This document shows positions 1 through 8,661 of a DNA stretch of 20,448 bases, piece after piece. Source of the stretch: DAXETY01 sp051155755 (GTDB taxonomy: Bacteria; Desulfobacterota; Desulfobacteria; Desulfobacterales; SG8-13); NCBI GenBank assembly GCA_051155755.1, contig DAXETY010000041.1, positions 1 through 20,448 of the forward strand. The letters are read 5' to 3'. Position 1 is the stretch's first letter; the number at the start of each line of letters is the position of its first letter. Both the position numbers and the translations under genes were made by a program. The notes under the pieces were generated by a model. That model did not search any database and was not told the origin of the DNA. It saw only the letters and a list, made by a program, of their open reading frames with translations.

Positions 1-596
1 TGCTGGTCGGTCTGATTTTGGCCTTTGTCGGGGCGGTGCAGCTGAAGTTGTTCGGCGCCCAGATCTATATTGCCGACCTGGTGGCGATCGGTATGACGCG
101 GGAGATGGGGGCCATGATGGCCGCAGTGATCATGGCCGGTCGAACCGGTGCGGCCTTCGCCGCGCAATTGGGTACCATGCAGGTTAACGAAGAAATCGAC
201 GCGTTGAAAACGCTGGGTGTATCACCGATCGAATTTCTGGTGGTGCCAAGGGTGCTGGCACTGGTGCTCATGATGCCGTTTCTGACTGTGTATGCCGACG
301 CGGTCGGCATTCTGGGCGGCATGCTGGTCGGCGTCGGTGCTTTCGGCATTACCGTGGTGCAATATTGGGATCACACCATTGCCGCGGTCACGCTGACCCA
401 TGTGTTTATCGGGATTTTCAAAAGTTTGATTTTTGGCGCCATCATCGCGCTGTGCGGCTGTCTGCGCGGCATGCAGTGCGGACGCAGCGCCCAGGATGTC
501 GGCGCCGCCGCCACCTCGGCTGTGGTCACGGCCATTGTCTGGGTCATTGTGGCCGACGGGATTTTTGCCGTCATGTGCGATGCGATGGGTATTTGA
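1..596 (+). CDS. mlaE: MlaE-family ABC transporter permease (5' truncated)
   Basis: Inner-membrane permease of an MCE-type lipid ABC transporter, thought to move phospholipid between the outer and inner membranes with MlaF, MlaD and partners. The frame is open from base 3, so the N-terminus lies upstream of the window and about 197 codons are visible. The family hallmark is present: a GMTREMGAMMAAVIMAGRTG segment followed by a conserved loop with NEEIDALKTLGVSP and then several hydrophobic helices to the C-terminus. The stop (TGA, 594-596) lies 10 bp before the mlaF start, so the two are cotranscribed. Family assignment is firm from these motifs. The choice between MlaE proper and another MCE permease (YrbE type) rests on the neighbours, which form a complete set. 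Confidence 0.93.
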   Translation, partial: LVGLILAFVGAVQLKLFGAQIYIADLVAIGMTREMGAMMAAVIMAGRTGAAFAAQLGTMQVNEEIDALKTLGVSPIEFLVVPRVLALVLMMPFLTVYADAVGILGGMLVGVGAFGITVVQYWDHTIAAVTLTHVFIGIFKSLIFGAIIALCGCLRGMQCGRSAQDVGAAATSAVVTAIVWVIVADGIFAVMCDAMGI

Positions 597-606
597 GGCG
601 CTGAAT

Positions 607-1362
607 ATGACCGACGTTTCCGCACTCATTACCGTACGGGACCTCACCATCGCCTACGGCGATTTTGTGGTATTGAAGGATGTCAATTTTTCAATCCGCC
701 GGGGTGAAGTGTTTATCATCATGGGCGGCAGCGGGTGCGGAAAAAGCACCCTGATGAAGGCGCTGATTGGATTGAAGGCGCCGGTTCGGGGTGCGGTTTA
801 CTACGGCAACACCAATTTCTGGGATGCGCAAGACCGGGATCAGGCGGACCTGTTGCGACGCTTCGGGGTCCTCTATCAAAGCGGAGCCCTGTGGAGTTCC
901 ATGACCCTGGGCGAAAACGTGGGCCTTCCACTGGAACTGTACACAGAATTGGGCGAAAAACAGATTCGCGAAGTGGTGTCTTTTAAATTATCCCTGGTGG
1001 GACTTTCCGGATATGAAAACCGCTACCCGTCCGAACTCAGCGGCGGTATGCGCAAGCGCGCCGGCATCGCCCGGGCCATGGCGCTGGACCCGGAGATTCT
1101 GTTTTTCGACGAACCCTCCGCCGGTCTCGACCCCTTGACGGCCCGGCGTTTGGATGAATTGATTGTGGAGATAAGGGAACACCTGCAAACCACCATTGTG
1201 CTGGTGACCCATGAGCTGGCCAGCATTTTCACGGTGGGTACCGACGCGGTGTTTCTCGATGCGGGCAAACGAACCGTGACGGCCCGCGGCGATCCGAAAA
1301 TGCTGCGCGATCACAGCGATCAAAACAATGTCCGGCGTTTTCTCCGCCGCGGCGAAGCCTGA
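607..1362 (+). CDS. mlaF: MlaF-type ABC transporter ATP-binding protein
   Basis: ATPase that powers the MCE lipid transporter from the cytoplasmic face. All nucleotide-binding motifs are visible in order: Walker A GGSGCGKST (residues 40-48), ABC signature LSGGM (144-148), Walker B ILFFDEP (164-170) with catalytic Glu169, the D-loop AGLDP, and the switch His202 in LVTHE. At 251 aa the length is normal for the family. I chose the ATG at 607 because GAGG (595-598) sits 8 bp upstream and the protein then begins MTDVSALITVRDLTIAYG. The same frame is open further upstream but there overlaps mlaE. A 75-bp gap separates it from mlaD. Confidence 0.94.
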   Translation: MTDVSALITVRDLTIAYGDFVVLKDVNFSIRRGEVFIIMGGSGCGKSTLMKALIGLKAPVRGAVYYGNTNFWDAQDRDQADLLRRFGVLYQSGALWSSMTLGENVGLPLELYTELGEKQIREVVSFKLSLVGLSGYENRYPSELSGGMRKRAGIARAMALDPEILFFDEPSAGLDPLTARRLDELIVEIREHLQTTIVLVTHELASIFTVGTDAVFLDAGKRTVTARGDPKMLRDHSDQNNVRRFLRRGEA

Positions 1363-1437
1363 CGATCCATATGGCGTTCAAATCCGGATGCCCGGAAATC
1401 CGTCGCCGGCGGTTCGCCTGACTCGGAGATCTGACCC

Positions 1438-2505
1438 ATGGCCAAAAAGACCAATAAAACCCTGATCGGGGCTTTCATCCTGGGTGCCGTCATTCTGGTG
1501 ATTGCGGCCGTGCTGGCCCTGGGCGGCATGCGTTTTTTTACCTTCAGCCAGCAACTGGTCATGTACTTCGAGGGTTCGGTCAAGGGGCTGGCGGTGGGAG
1601 CCCCGGTGCAGCTGAAGGGGGTTACCGTCGGCCAGGTCAAAGACATCCGGTTGATCTTCGATTCCGAGAATCTGGTTTTTTTGAACCGGGTTCTGGCGGA
1701 GACCACCCCCGGCAAGGTGTCCAGCGTGGACAAGATTCCGGAGGCTGCGCCGCTGCGGGCTTACCAAACCGACCCGCAGAAGCTGATGGCCCAGCTGATC
1801 GATCACGGGCTGCGGGCCCAGCTGGCTCTGGAGAGCATCGTTACGGGCAAGTTGCTGGTATCGCTTAACTTTCTTCCCGACACGCCGGTCACGTTGTACG
1901 GTTTCGAGCAAGGTACCGATGTCATCGAAGTGCCCACCGTGCCCACCGAGCTGGAAAAGATCGCCCAGGCCGTGGAAAAACTCTCCCTGGAAGAAATGAT
2001 GGTCGAGGTTCGCAATCTCGTCACGGGCATGAACCGTTTTATCCAATCTCAAGACCTCAGCGCAGCGGTTTCCGGTCTGAACCGCACGCTCCAAAAGACC
2101 GAGACCATGGTCGATCATATCAACGGCAGCATTCAGCCGGTGATCGAACGGCTGGATGCCACTCTGGAATCCTACGAGGGACTGGCCCGGAAACTGGAAT
2201 CCAGGATCGACCCGGTGGCCGGCGGCATCGAGGATGCCAGCCGCGACGTCGGCCGGCTGGCCCGTAACCTGGATCGACGCATGGGGCAGACGCTGGAGGA
2301 CGTGCGCACCGCTTTGCGTGAAGCCGACCGCGCCCTGGCGGCGTTGAATCGCTTTGCCAACGAAGATTCCAGGGTCCAGCAGAACCTGGTGGCTGCACTG
2401 GAAGAACTGGAAAAGGCGGCCCAATCGATCCGGTACCTGGCCGACTATCTCAATCGGCACCCCGAAGCACTGCTGCGTGGAAAACCCCTGCCCGGAGAAA
2501 GGTAA
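1438..2505 (+). CDS. mlaD: MlaD-like MCE-domain substrate-binding protein
   Basis: Membrane-anchored periplasmic MCE protein that binds and passes lipids to the MlaEF complex. An N-terminal transmembrane anchor (about residues 8-30) follows a Lys-rich start. The MCE/Mla domain then covers about residues 38-115, with the typical GSVKGLAVGAPVQLKGVTVG stretch. The rest, to residue 355, is rich in Leu, Glu, Arg and Gln with helical heptad character, consistent with a long helical needle or barrel. The protein is about twice the length of the E. coli MlaD (about 183 aa), resembling long MCE proteins of Desulfobacterota and of the PqiB/Mce type. GGAG lies upstream of the ATG. The stop is followed after 1 bp by the start of the lipoprotein gene. 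Confidence 0.9.
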   Translation: MAKKTNKTLIGAFILGAVILVIAAVLALGGMRFFTFSQQLVMYFEGSVKGLAVGAPVQLKGVTVGQVKDIRLIFDSENLVFLNRVLAETTPGKVSSVDKIPEAAPLRAYQTDPQKLMAQLIDHGLRAQLALESIVTGKLLVSLNFLPDTPVTLYGFEQGTDVIEVPTVPTELEKIAQAVEKLSLEEMMVEVRNLVTGMNRFIQSQDLSAAVSGLNRTLQKTETMVDHINGSIQPVIERLDATLESYEGLARKLESRIDPVAGGIEDASRDVGRLARNLDRRMGQTLEDVRTALREADRALAALNRFANEDSRVQQNLVAALEELEKAAQSIRYLADYLNRHPEALLRGKPLPGER

Positions 2506-2506
2506 G

Positions 2507-3130
2507 ATGATGCCAAAGATTCTGAAAACACTTGTAATCGTCACACTGGGGCTGGGTCTGTTCGCCTGTGCGGGCACCTCACCGCCGACCCGGTATTATC
2601 TGCTCAACCCGATTCCATGGTCGCCGGGCAATCCGTCCGACACCGACCCGGAGACACCTCTGTCGCTGGGAGTCGGACCGGTGACGTTGCCCTCTTATCT
2701 GGATCGACCCCAGATCGTCGTCCGGAAGGACGCCAACACCCTGAAACTGGCGGATTTCGATCGGTGGGGCGAGTCGCTGCAGCCCATGTTTGTCCGGGTC
2801 CTGCGCGAAAACCTGATGGCTTTGCTGCCGGCGGCCGACGTGGTCGTGTTTCCCTGGCCCTCCGGAGCGGATTTCGAATATCAGGTGACCGCCGAAGTGC
2901 GCCGATTCGACGCCGAAGGTTCCCAGAATGCTATTCTGGCCGTGCGATGGTCCATCCTGCGCTTCGAAGATCGCCATCGACTCCATCAACAGGATTCGAT
3001 TTATTCCCAACTCATCGGCAGCCCGGATTATTCCGAGCTGGTGCAGGCCCTGAATCGGTTGGTGGAAGATTTCAGCCGCGACGTCGCCCGGGCCGTGGAA
3101 GAAGCCTACCGGCGGGACCACGGCCGGTGA
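2507..3130 (+). CDS. ABC-transport auxiliary lipoprotein (PqiC-like)
   Basis: Probable outer-membrane or periplasmic lipoprotein that works with the MCE transporter, in the manner of PqiC or other ABC auxiliary lipoproteins (PF03886 type). The start ATG-ATG at 2507 follows the mlaD stop by 1 bp, with GGAGAAAGG upstream. The signal peptide is a short basic start (MMPKILK), a hydrophobic stretch and a lipobox LFAC with Cys21 as the predicted lipidated residue. After it comes PPTRYYLLNP, the usual family opening, and LSLGVGPVTLPSYLDRPQIV, also typical of this family. At 207 aa the length fits. The function is inferred from position and family; the exact partner is unknown. Confidence 0.83.
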   Translation: MMPKILKTLVIVTLGLGLFACAGTSPPTRYYLLNPIPWSPGNPSDTDPETPLSLGVGPVTLPSYLDRPQIVVRKDANTLKLADFDRWGESLQPMFVRVLRENLMALLPAADVVVFPWPSGADFEYQVTAEVRRFDAEGSQNAILAVRWSILRFEDRHRLHQQDSIYSQLIGSPDYSELVQALNRLVEDFSRDVARAVEEAYRRDHGR

Positions 3131-3153
3131 CGGGCCGACAGGGCAGGAACCTT

Positions 3154-5217
3154 ATGGCGCGTATCAGCATCCGTGCCAGCATTCTGCAGACCTTTGCCGC
3201 CCTGATCATTCTCACCGTGATGGGCGTCTCACTGGTTTTCTATTCCGGTTCGAAGACGCTGCTGGTGGATCTCTTCAATCGCCTGGCGCAGCGGGCCTCC
3301 GAAAGCATCGTCGAACGAACCACGGCGTTTCTGGAACTGCCGGGGCAACACGTCGAACTGGCCGCCCGCACGCTGCAAGACACCGCCGTCGTCGAGGATC
3401 ACGAGCGGATCTGGCAGCTGCTCTGGCATCAATTGATGCTTACCCCCCAGGCGGCCAGCATCTACGTGGCCGATCGCCAGGGCAGCTTCGTGCAGGTTCG
3501 GCGCACTCCCCGGCTGGCCACCCGCCTCATCGACCGCACGGTATCGCCGGCCCGGGAACGCTGGGTCTATCGGGACGCAGATTTCCGGGTACTTTACACC
3601 GAAACGCGCACCGCAGATTTCGATCCCCGTCTGCGGGACTGGTATCTGCAGGGCATCGGACAAACGGAAATTCACTGGTCCGAGGTCTACCGCTACCACT
3701 CCACCGGTGAACTCGGCTTGACGGCGGCTTTTTCGATCCGTACCGGAGACGGGCCGCCCGGCGGTGTCGCCGGCGTCGATCTGACGCTGCAGCGGTTGAC
3801 CGAATTCGTTGCTTCCCAGCGTCTGCACCAGACCGGGGCGTTGTTGATTATCGATGCCAACGACCGGGTTGTCACACCGACCCGACATACGACCCCGGCA
3901 AGTACTTCCGCCGCCGAACTGCCTTCCATCGAGGAAGCCGCGCCGGCCTGGTTGGCCGATGCCTACCGGGCCCATCGCAGCAGCGGCAAATCCCTGTTGT
4001 TTTCCGTTACGGAGGGGAAACGCTACCTGGCAGGGTTTTTCGATTTCCCCGAGGGTTTCCCCCATGGTTGGAAAATCGCCGCCGTGCTGCCGGAGAACGA
4101 AGTACTGGGTCCGGTTCGCCGGGTTGTAACCCGGGCGGTGGCCGTGGCGATCCTCATTCTGGCACTCAGCCTGGCGGTGATTTTCGTTGCGGCCGGGCTG
4201 ATCAGCCGACCGGTCAAGCAGCTGGCCACGGAAGCCGAACGTATCCGGGACCTGCGATTGGAAGCAGTGCAAGGCGTGCAAACCCGACTGGTGGAAATCC
4301 GCCGGCTCAACGATGCCTTCATCGCAATGAAAAACGGGCTGGCGGCATTCCGACGCTACGTGCCTTCCGAACTGGTGCGCGATCTGATCGCTTCCGGGCA
4401 GGAGGCCCGGCTGGGGGGTGAACGCAGGCAGCTGGCCATTCTGTTTACCGATGTGGTCGGATTTACGCCCCTGGCCGAATCCAGCCCTGCCGAAACCCTG
4501 CTGCGGCAACTTTCAGAGTACATGGAAAAACTGACCCGGATCATCCAGAAGGAAGACGGTACGGTGGACAAATACATTGGCGACGGGATCATGGCATTCT
4601 GGGGCGCGCCGCGTCCGCTGGATCGACCGGCGCTGCACGCCTGCCGGGCGGCGCTGCAGTGCCGGGATGCGGCCGCGGCCTTGAACCGGCGCTGGGACGC
4701 GCAATCCAAACTTCCGTTGCCGACCTGCATGGGGCTTCATTTCGGCGAAACCATCGTCGGCAATTTCGGGGCTGAAAATCGCATGAACTACAGTGTATTC
4801 GGCGACAGTGTCAACCTGGCCAGCCGCCTGGAGGGTCTCAACCGCGTTTACGGCACCGGGATCATCATCAGTTCGGACGTGCTGCGCGAGGTCGGCGATA
4901 CGTTTCTGAGTCGCCCCCTGGACATCGTTGCCGTCAAAGGCAAACGCAAGCGCATCCGAATTTACGAATTGGTTGACGAGCGGGGGGAAGCGGGCGCCAC
5001 GTGGAAATCGGATTTCTGCCGACGATTCGGTCGGGCCTTCGACCTGTACCTGCAGCGTCGCTGGGATGAGGCCCTGCAGTTGCTCGAAGCGCTTTACCGG
5101 GAGGATCCGAGCGATGTACCGGTGTGCATCTATATCGATCGCTGTCGGCGTTACCGCGACGACCCCGGACAAATTCCGCCGGACTGGGACGGTACGACCG
5201 TGCTCACCGAAAAATAA
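3154..5217 (+). CDS. Membrane-bound class III adenylate cyclase with dCache-like sensor and HAMP
   Basis: A 687-aa transmembrane nucleotidyl cyclase predicted to make cAMP in response to a periplasmic ligand. Order: TM1 (about 10-30); an extracytoplasmic region of about 295 residues with the dCache-like pattern DFDPRLRDWYLQG and WSEVY; TM2 (about 328-349); a HAMP segment (ISRPVKQL, 350-400); and the cyclase domain (about 425-600). Catalytic residues are present: metal Asp433 (FTDVVGFT) and Asp477 (KYIGDGIMAF), 44 residues apart as in known class III enzymes, Lys473 for adenine selection, and the transition-state pair Asn554 and Arg558. The second base-selecting position is Ser547 rather than Asp, as in class IIIb (Lys/Thr-type) adenylate cyclases. 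The ATG at 3154 has AGGA upstream and lies 23 bp after the lipoprotein stop. Cyclase identity is firm; the ligand is unknown. Confidence 0.9.
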   Translation: MARISIRASILQTFAALIILTVMGVSLVFYSGSKTLLVDLFNRLAQRASESIVERTTAFLELPGQHVELAARTLQDTAVVEDHERIWQLLWHQLMLTPQAASIYVADRQGSFVQVRRTPRLATRLIDRTVSPARERWVYRDADFRVLYTETRTADFDPRLRDWYLQGIGQTEIHWSEVYRYHSTGELGLTAAFSIRTGDGPPGGVAGVDLTLQRLTEFVASQRLHQTGALLIIDANDRVVTPTRHTTPASTSAAELPSIEEAAPAWLADAYRAHRSSGKSLLFSVTEGKRYLAGFFDFPEGFPHGWKIAAVLPENEVLGPVRRVVTRAVAVAILILALSLAVIFVAAGLISRPVKQLATEAERIRDLRLEAVQGVQTRLVEIRRLNDAFIAMKNGLAAFRRYVPSELVRDLIASGQEARLGGERRQLAILFTDVVGFTPLAESSPAETLLRQLSEYMEKLTRIIQKEDGTVDKYIGDGIMAFWGAPRPLDRPALHACRAALQCRDAAAALNRRWDAQSKLPLPTCMGLHFGETIVGNFGAENRMNYSVFGDSVNLASRLEGLNRVYGTGIIISSDVLREVGDTFLSRPLDIVAVKGKRKRIRIYELVDERGEAGATWKSDFCRRFGRAFDLYLQRRWDEALQLLEALYREDPSDVPVCIYIDRCRRYRDDPGQIPPDWDGTTVLTEK

Positions 5218-5261
5218 CAGCGGGCCCGATCCGAAGGGGTCATTATTGCGGCAGGCTCCTT

Positions 5262-7706
5262 CTATTTTTGCGTTTTTTTCGCCTCTTCGGCTTCCTGCTG
5301 CATGACGGCCGCACCGGCGGCCGCACCCACGGCGTCGAGCAGTTCTTCCTTCGTCAGCTCTTTTCCTTCTTCGATCGTCTTGGCCACCTCCGGCGGCAGG
5401 TAAACGGTGACATTGCGGTGGGCGAACTCGATGCCTTCCTTGCGGAAGGCTTCCTGCATCAGGCGATAAACTTCCCTGCGAATGACGAATTGCTCCCCCG
5501 GAGGCGTCTTGTATTTGACCCGCATGATCATGGCCGAGTCATCCATTTCCCGCACCCCCTGGGATTTGATCTTGCCCAGCAGCTTGGGCGCCAGCTCGGG
5601 GTTATCCATGATTTTCTGGTAGACTTTCTTTTTGATGATCTTGCGGATTTTATCCACGTCGGCGTCGTAGCGCACCCGGAAGTCGAGCTTTGTGATGATA
5701 TAATCGCGGCTGTAATTGGTCACGGTGCCGATGTCGCCGAAGGGGATTGTATTGACCATGCCGCGGGGGTGCCGCAGCTGCATGGACCGCAAAGAAATCC
5801 GCTCCACCATGCCCTTGCTTCCGCCGACCTCGATATAATCGCCCACCCGGAAGGCGTCGTCGATCAGAAAGAACATGCCGGCGATGATGTCTTTAACCAG
5901 GGTCTGGGCACCGAAGCCGATGGCCAGGCCGATCACTCCGGCACCGGCGATCAGCGGGCCGATGTCCACACCGAGGGAAGACAGAATGATCAGGGTGGCA
6001 AGCACCACGAACACCGCCAGCATGAACTTGCGCAGCAGCAGCAGCAGCGTTCCGATGCGGGAACCGCCGGTGCCGCCTTCTTCGCGCTCTTCGTCGTCGT
6101 CGGGGATCTCCTGCTTCAATCGACGTTGAATGGCCGCACTGGTGATCTCCCAGAGTACGTAACAGATCAGCACGACGATCAGAATGTTGAAGGCCGCCCG
6201 GGCCACGGCCCGGCCCACGGGCAGCTCCACCCCCCAGAGCTGCAGTATCCAGAAAGCGATCAGGGCTGCCAGGGCGATGCGCAGGCCGGTGCGGATGACC
6301 GTCTTCATACGGCCGATGTCCACCTTGATGACGGGGGCACCTGGTTCCACTGTTGCTTCCTGGGGGTCTCGGGTTACCGACGGGCCTGGATCCATGGTTT
6401 CTTCCGCCACGGCGGCTCCGGCCGACTGCAGCACCCGGGAAGCGGCATCCGGTGTTTTGGCCATCCCGAAGGCGACTTCCAGGACCTGTTTCAGCAGCCA
6501 GTCGAGCAGAAGATACAGGCCGACCAACAGCAGGGTTTTGAGACCGTTGTTTTGGTAGCCGTATCCCAGCAGGCGGTTGACCGTGGTCGAGGCCCACAGC
6601 AGCACGACGCCGGCGACCGCGAAATGATGCCAACGGGCCGCCAGGCGGGCCCGCAGGCCGTCTTCCGGCAGGCCCGATGTCAATACCGCCGCCACCTCCC
6701 GCCGGCGGGCCAGGATCATCCAGGTCAGCATGACCGCAATGACGGCGGCGACGATGGAAACCGCCACAAAGTGCGAAGCCTCGCTGGCGCCGGCCAGCCG
6801 GAACACCCCGCAGGTCAGCAGGCCGAAGGTGGTCAGGATCGTGACGGCCATCAGCCAGCCGTACAGGTAACGGGCGGTCGCATCGCCGAAGGGCAGCAGG
6901 CGCAGGCGCGGTTTGCCCGGCGCCAGCAGAAATTGCAGGACCAGGCGCATGGCCAGCACGGCCAGAAAGGCCGCCAGGTAGGTGGCCACCAGCACCCGCT
7001 GGCCGGTGGTGCGGTCGAGAAAGACATAGTAGATCGCCAGGGTGGCCAGGGCGAACAGGACCAGCTGCAGTATTTCCAGCAGGGCTTCGACCAGCAGCGT
7101 GCCGAGTTTGCCCGTCCAGCCGGCCGGCGGTGTGGCTTCGATCCTGCGCCGGGCGCGGCGGGAGTAAAGCCGCAGCAATCCGCTGACGAGAAAGGCGCCG
7201 GCGAACACGGCCGCCGAAGTCCAGATGGCATGCCAGACGCCCCTGCCGCGCTCTCCGGTGCCGAGAAATGTAAACACGCCGCTGAGATCGGCCGGTGTTT
7301 CCCCGTTTCCGCTGCGCAGTATTTCGACCCGTTCCTGGATCCGGGTGAAAAGTCTTCTGAGGTTGTCAACAAATCCGGCCAGCCCGCCGGGCTGCACCGG
7401 CGCCGCCGCCGCCGCCTCCCGTTCGGCTTCTTTTTTCAGCGTGTCGATGAGCAGGCGGCGCACCTGTTCGTCGCTGAGGCCGGCCATAAAATCGTCAATG
7501 CGGTCGGCGGGCAGATCTTCCGGCACCGCGATCGCTGCGGGGTCGGTATTTTTTGCCGGGGACTCATTGGCCGCTGCGGCAGCGCCGGTTGCCGGCAGGA
7601 ACGTGACTGCAAGGATGCCCAGCATCAAACCGGAAACGATAAAGGCAGTTCCGGATGTACCGGCCCTGGCATTAGTTTTCAAAGGATTTTTCCATGGCGT
7701 CGGCAT
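5262..7706 (-). CDS. Large MscS-family mechanosensitive channel
   Basis: Predicted inner-membrane mechanosensitive channel of 814 aa that relieves turgor on hypo-osmotic shock. It starts with a signal-like segment (basic residues, then a hydrophobic run ending near AAAAANES), a periplasmic part of about 130 residues, and about ten hydrophobic helices. The C-terminal third is canonical MscS: the pore helix GAGVIGLAIGFGAQTLVKDI (from about residue 589), then FRVGDYIEVGG and the beta and C-terminal alpha/beta domains. An acidic linker (DDDEEREE) precedes the last helices. The size resembles YbiO/MscM-type channels rather than the small MscS. I prefer the ATG at 7706, which overlaps the upstream lipoprotein gene by 35 bp; the longer open frame to 7772 would only deepen that overlap. 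The two genes look translationally coupled. Confidence 0.88.
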   Translation of the reverse strand: MPTPWKNPLKTNARAGTSGTAFIVSGLMLGILAVTFLPATGAAAAANESPAKNTDPAAIAVPEDLPADRIDDFMAGLSDEQVRRLLIDTLKKEAEREAAAAAPVQPGGLAGFVDNLRRLFTRIQERVEILRSGNGETPADLSGVFTFLGTGERGRGVWHAIWTSAAVFAGAFLVSGLLRLYSRRARRRIEATPPAGWTGKLGTLLVEALLEILQLVLFALATLAIYYVFLDRTTGQRVLVATYLAAFLAVLAMRLVLQFLLAPGKPRLRLLPFGDATARYLYGWLMAVTILTTFGLLTCGVFRLAGASEASHFVAVSIVAAVIAVMLTWMILARRREVAAVLTSGLPEDGLRARLAARWHHFAVAGVVLLWASTTVNRLLGYGYQNNGLKTLLLVGLYLLLDWLLKQVLEVAFGMAKTPDAASRVLQSAGAAVAEETMDPGPSVTRDPQEATVEPGAPVIKVDIGRMKTVIRTGLRIALAALIAFWILQLWGVELPVGRAVARAAFNILIVVLICYVLWEITSAAIQRRLKQEIPDDDEEREEGGTGGSRIGTLLLLLRKFMLAVFVVLATLIILSSLGVDIGPLIAGAGVIGLAIGFGAQTLVKDIIAGMFFLIDDAFRVGDYIEVGGSKGMVERISLRSMQLRHPRGMVNTIPFGDIGTVTNYSRDYIITKLDFRVRYDADVDKIRKIIKKKVYQKIMDNPELAPKLLGKIKSQGVREMDDSAMIMRVKYKTPPGEQFVIRREVYRLMQEAFRKEGIEFAHRNVTVYLPPEVAKTIEEGKELTKEELLDAVGAAAGAAVMQQEAEEAKKTQK

Positions 7707-8526
7707 AGGGGATCCAGTGCTGAATGATGGGTTCCAGGCGGTCCTCGTTTTTGAGCATTTCCAGAAAGCCATCGGCCGCCGCCTGCAGGTCCCGGTCTTC
7801 TTTTCGCATGCCCCAGGCCAGCGACTCTTCAGTCAGCAGGTAGGGCAGCAGACCCAGTTCCTTGGAGGACTGTTCGGCCAGCAGCATGATCTGGACCGGT
7901 CCGTCGGTGATGAAGATGTCGATCCGCCGAACCATAACTCGGGTGGTCAAATCCGCCAGGCCTTCGCGGGCGGTCCGGTAAGTGGTGATTCGGTTGGCTC
8001 TGCCGAAGTTGCGGCGCACGAAGATTTCACCGGTGGTGCCTTCAACGACACCGAAGCGCAGGACCGGAGCCTGACCGCGAATGCCGTAGAATCCGGTGGG
8101 GAAACGACCTTTGTCTTCGCGGCGGACCACGGCCATTTGACCGGTGCGAAAATAAGGCTGGCTGAAGGCGATCCGGATGCTGCGCTGGGAAGTGATCGAC
8201 ATGCCGGACATGATGATGTCGATGCGGCCGTCCAGCAACGCCGGAATGAGATCGGGCCAGGGGATTTCTACGAAACGATGCGGTTGGCCGTAAAACGCGG
8301 CGAATTCCCGGGCCAGCTCCGCTTCCAGACCGGTGATCGTTCCACGCTGCTTATGGATCAGGGGCGGAAAGTCCGGACTGACACCCACCCGCAGGGCATC
8401 TGCGGCGGTTGCGGTTGTTGTTTCCCGGCTCTTTGCGGCCGTGCCGCCGCAGGCGGCGATCAGAGCGGCGGCAAAGAGGATGATCAGAACAACAAAGGAT
8501 GGGCGAGGGGTGTTTTTTGCATCCAT
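7672..8526 (-). CDS. Family-3 extracellular solute-binding lipoprotein (orphan)
   Basis: Probable lipid-anchored periplasmic binding protein of the SBP_bac_3 type (amino acids or similar small ligands). The 284-aa product has a signal peptide with lipobox LIAAC (Cys26), then the family opening LRVGVSPDFPPLIHK and the typical stretches GLEAELAREF, GRIDIIMSGMSIT and SQRSIRIAFSQPYF. The start at 8526 is set by a strong Shine-Dalgarno, GAGGAGG at 8535-8541, 8 bp upstream; the frame extends further but without such a site. No ABC permease or ATPase gene is adjacent. Its end overlaps the MscS gene by 35 bp, so it may act as a sensor or chaperone-like partner rather than as part of a transporter. 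That role is inference. Confidence 0.87.
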   Translation of the reverse strand: MDAKNTPRPSFVVLIILFAAALIAACGGTAAKSRETTTATAADALRVGVSPDFPPLIHKQRGTITGLEAELAREFAAFYGQPHRFVEIPWPDLIPALLDGRIDIIMSGMSITSQRSIRIAFSQPYFRTGQMAVVRREDKGRFPTGFYGIRGQAPVLRFGVVEGTTGEIFVRRNFGRANRITTYRTAREGLADLTTRVMVRRIDIFITDGPVQIMLLAEQSSKELGLLPYLLTEESLAWGMRKEDRDLQAAADGFLEMLKNEDRLEPIIQHWIPYADAMEKSFEN

Positions 8527-8534
8527 AACCGTTG

Positions 8535-8541
8535 CCTCCTC
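8535..8541 (-). promoter_or_regulatory. Strong Shine-Dalgarno for the solute-binding lipoprotein
   Basis: On the minus strand this reads GAGGAGG, 8 bp before the ATG at 8526. It decides the start codon in favour of MDAKNTPRP over the upstream in-frame codon at 8583. Confidence 0.8.
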
Positions 8542-8661
8542 GAAGCATTTATCCAACCTGCCGGCACAAGATTCGCCCTGCAAGATCTAACCGCTTATCT
8601 ACATTAAAAAATCGATTTCGACAAGCCGTCGCTTCCTGTAATGCCTTCTTGATTGAATTTG

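Noticed and set aside
5218..5261. Bidirectional terminator between the convergent cyclase and MscS genes
   Set aside because: Only 44 bp are available, and no stem with adequate pairing plus a T-tract is visible, although T-rich stretches occur just inside the MscS end.
5124..7727. Very long open frame on the plus strand opposite the MscS gene (867 codons)
   Set aside because: It is rich in His, Gln, Asp and Gly without any motif, typical of antisense frames in GC-rich genes, and the minus strand encodes a clear MscS protein.
8570..8587. Sigma-54-like GG-N10-GC on the plus strand
   Set aside because: It would drive transcription into the antisense of the DUF1207 gene, and the rest of the motif is poor.
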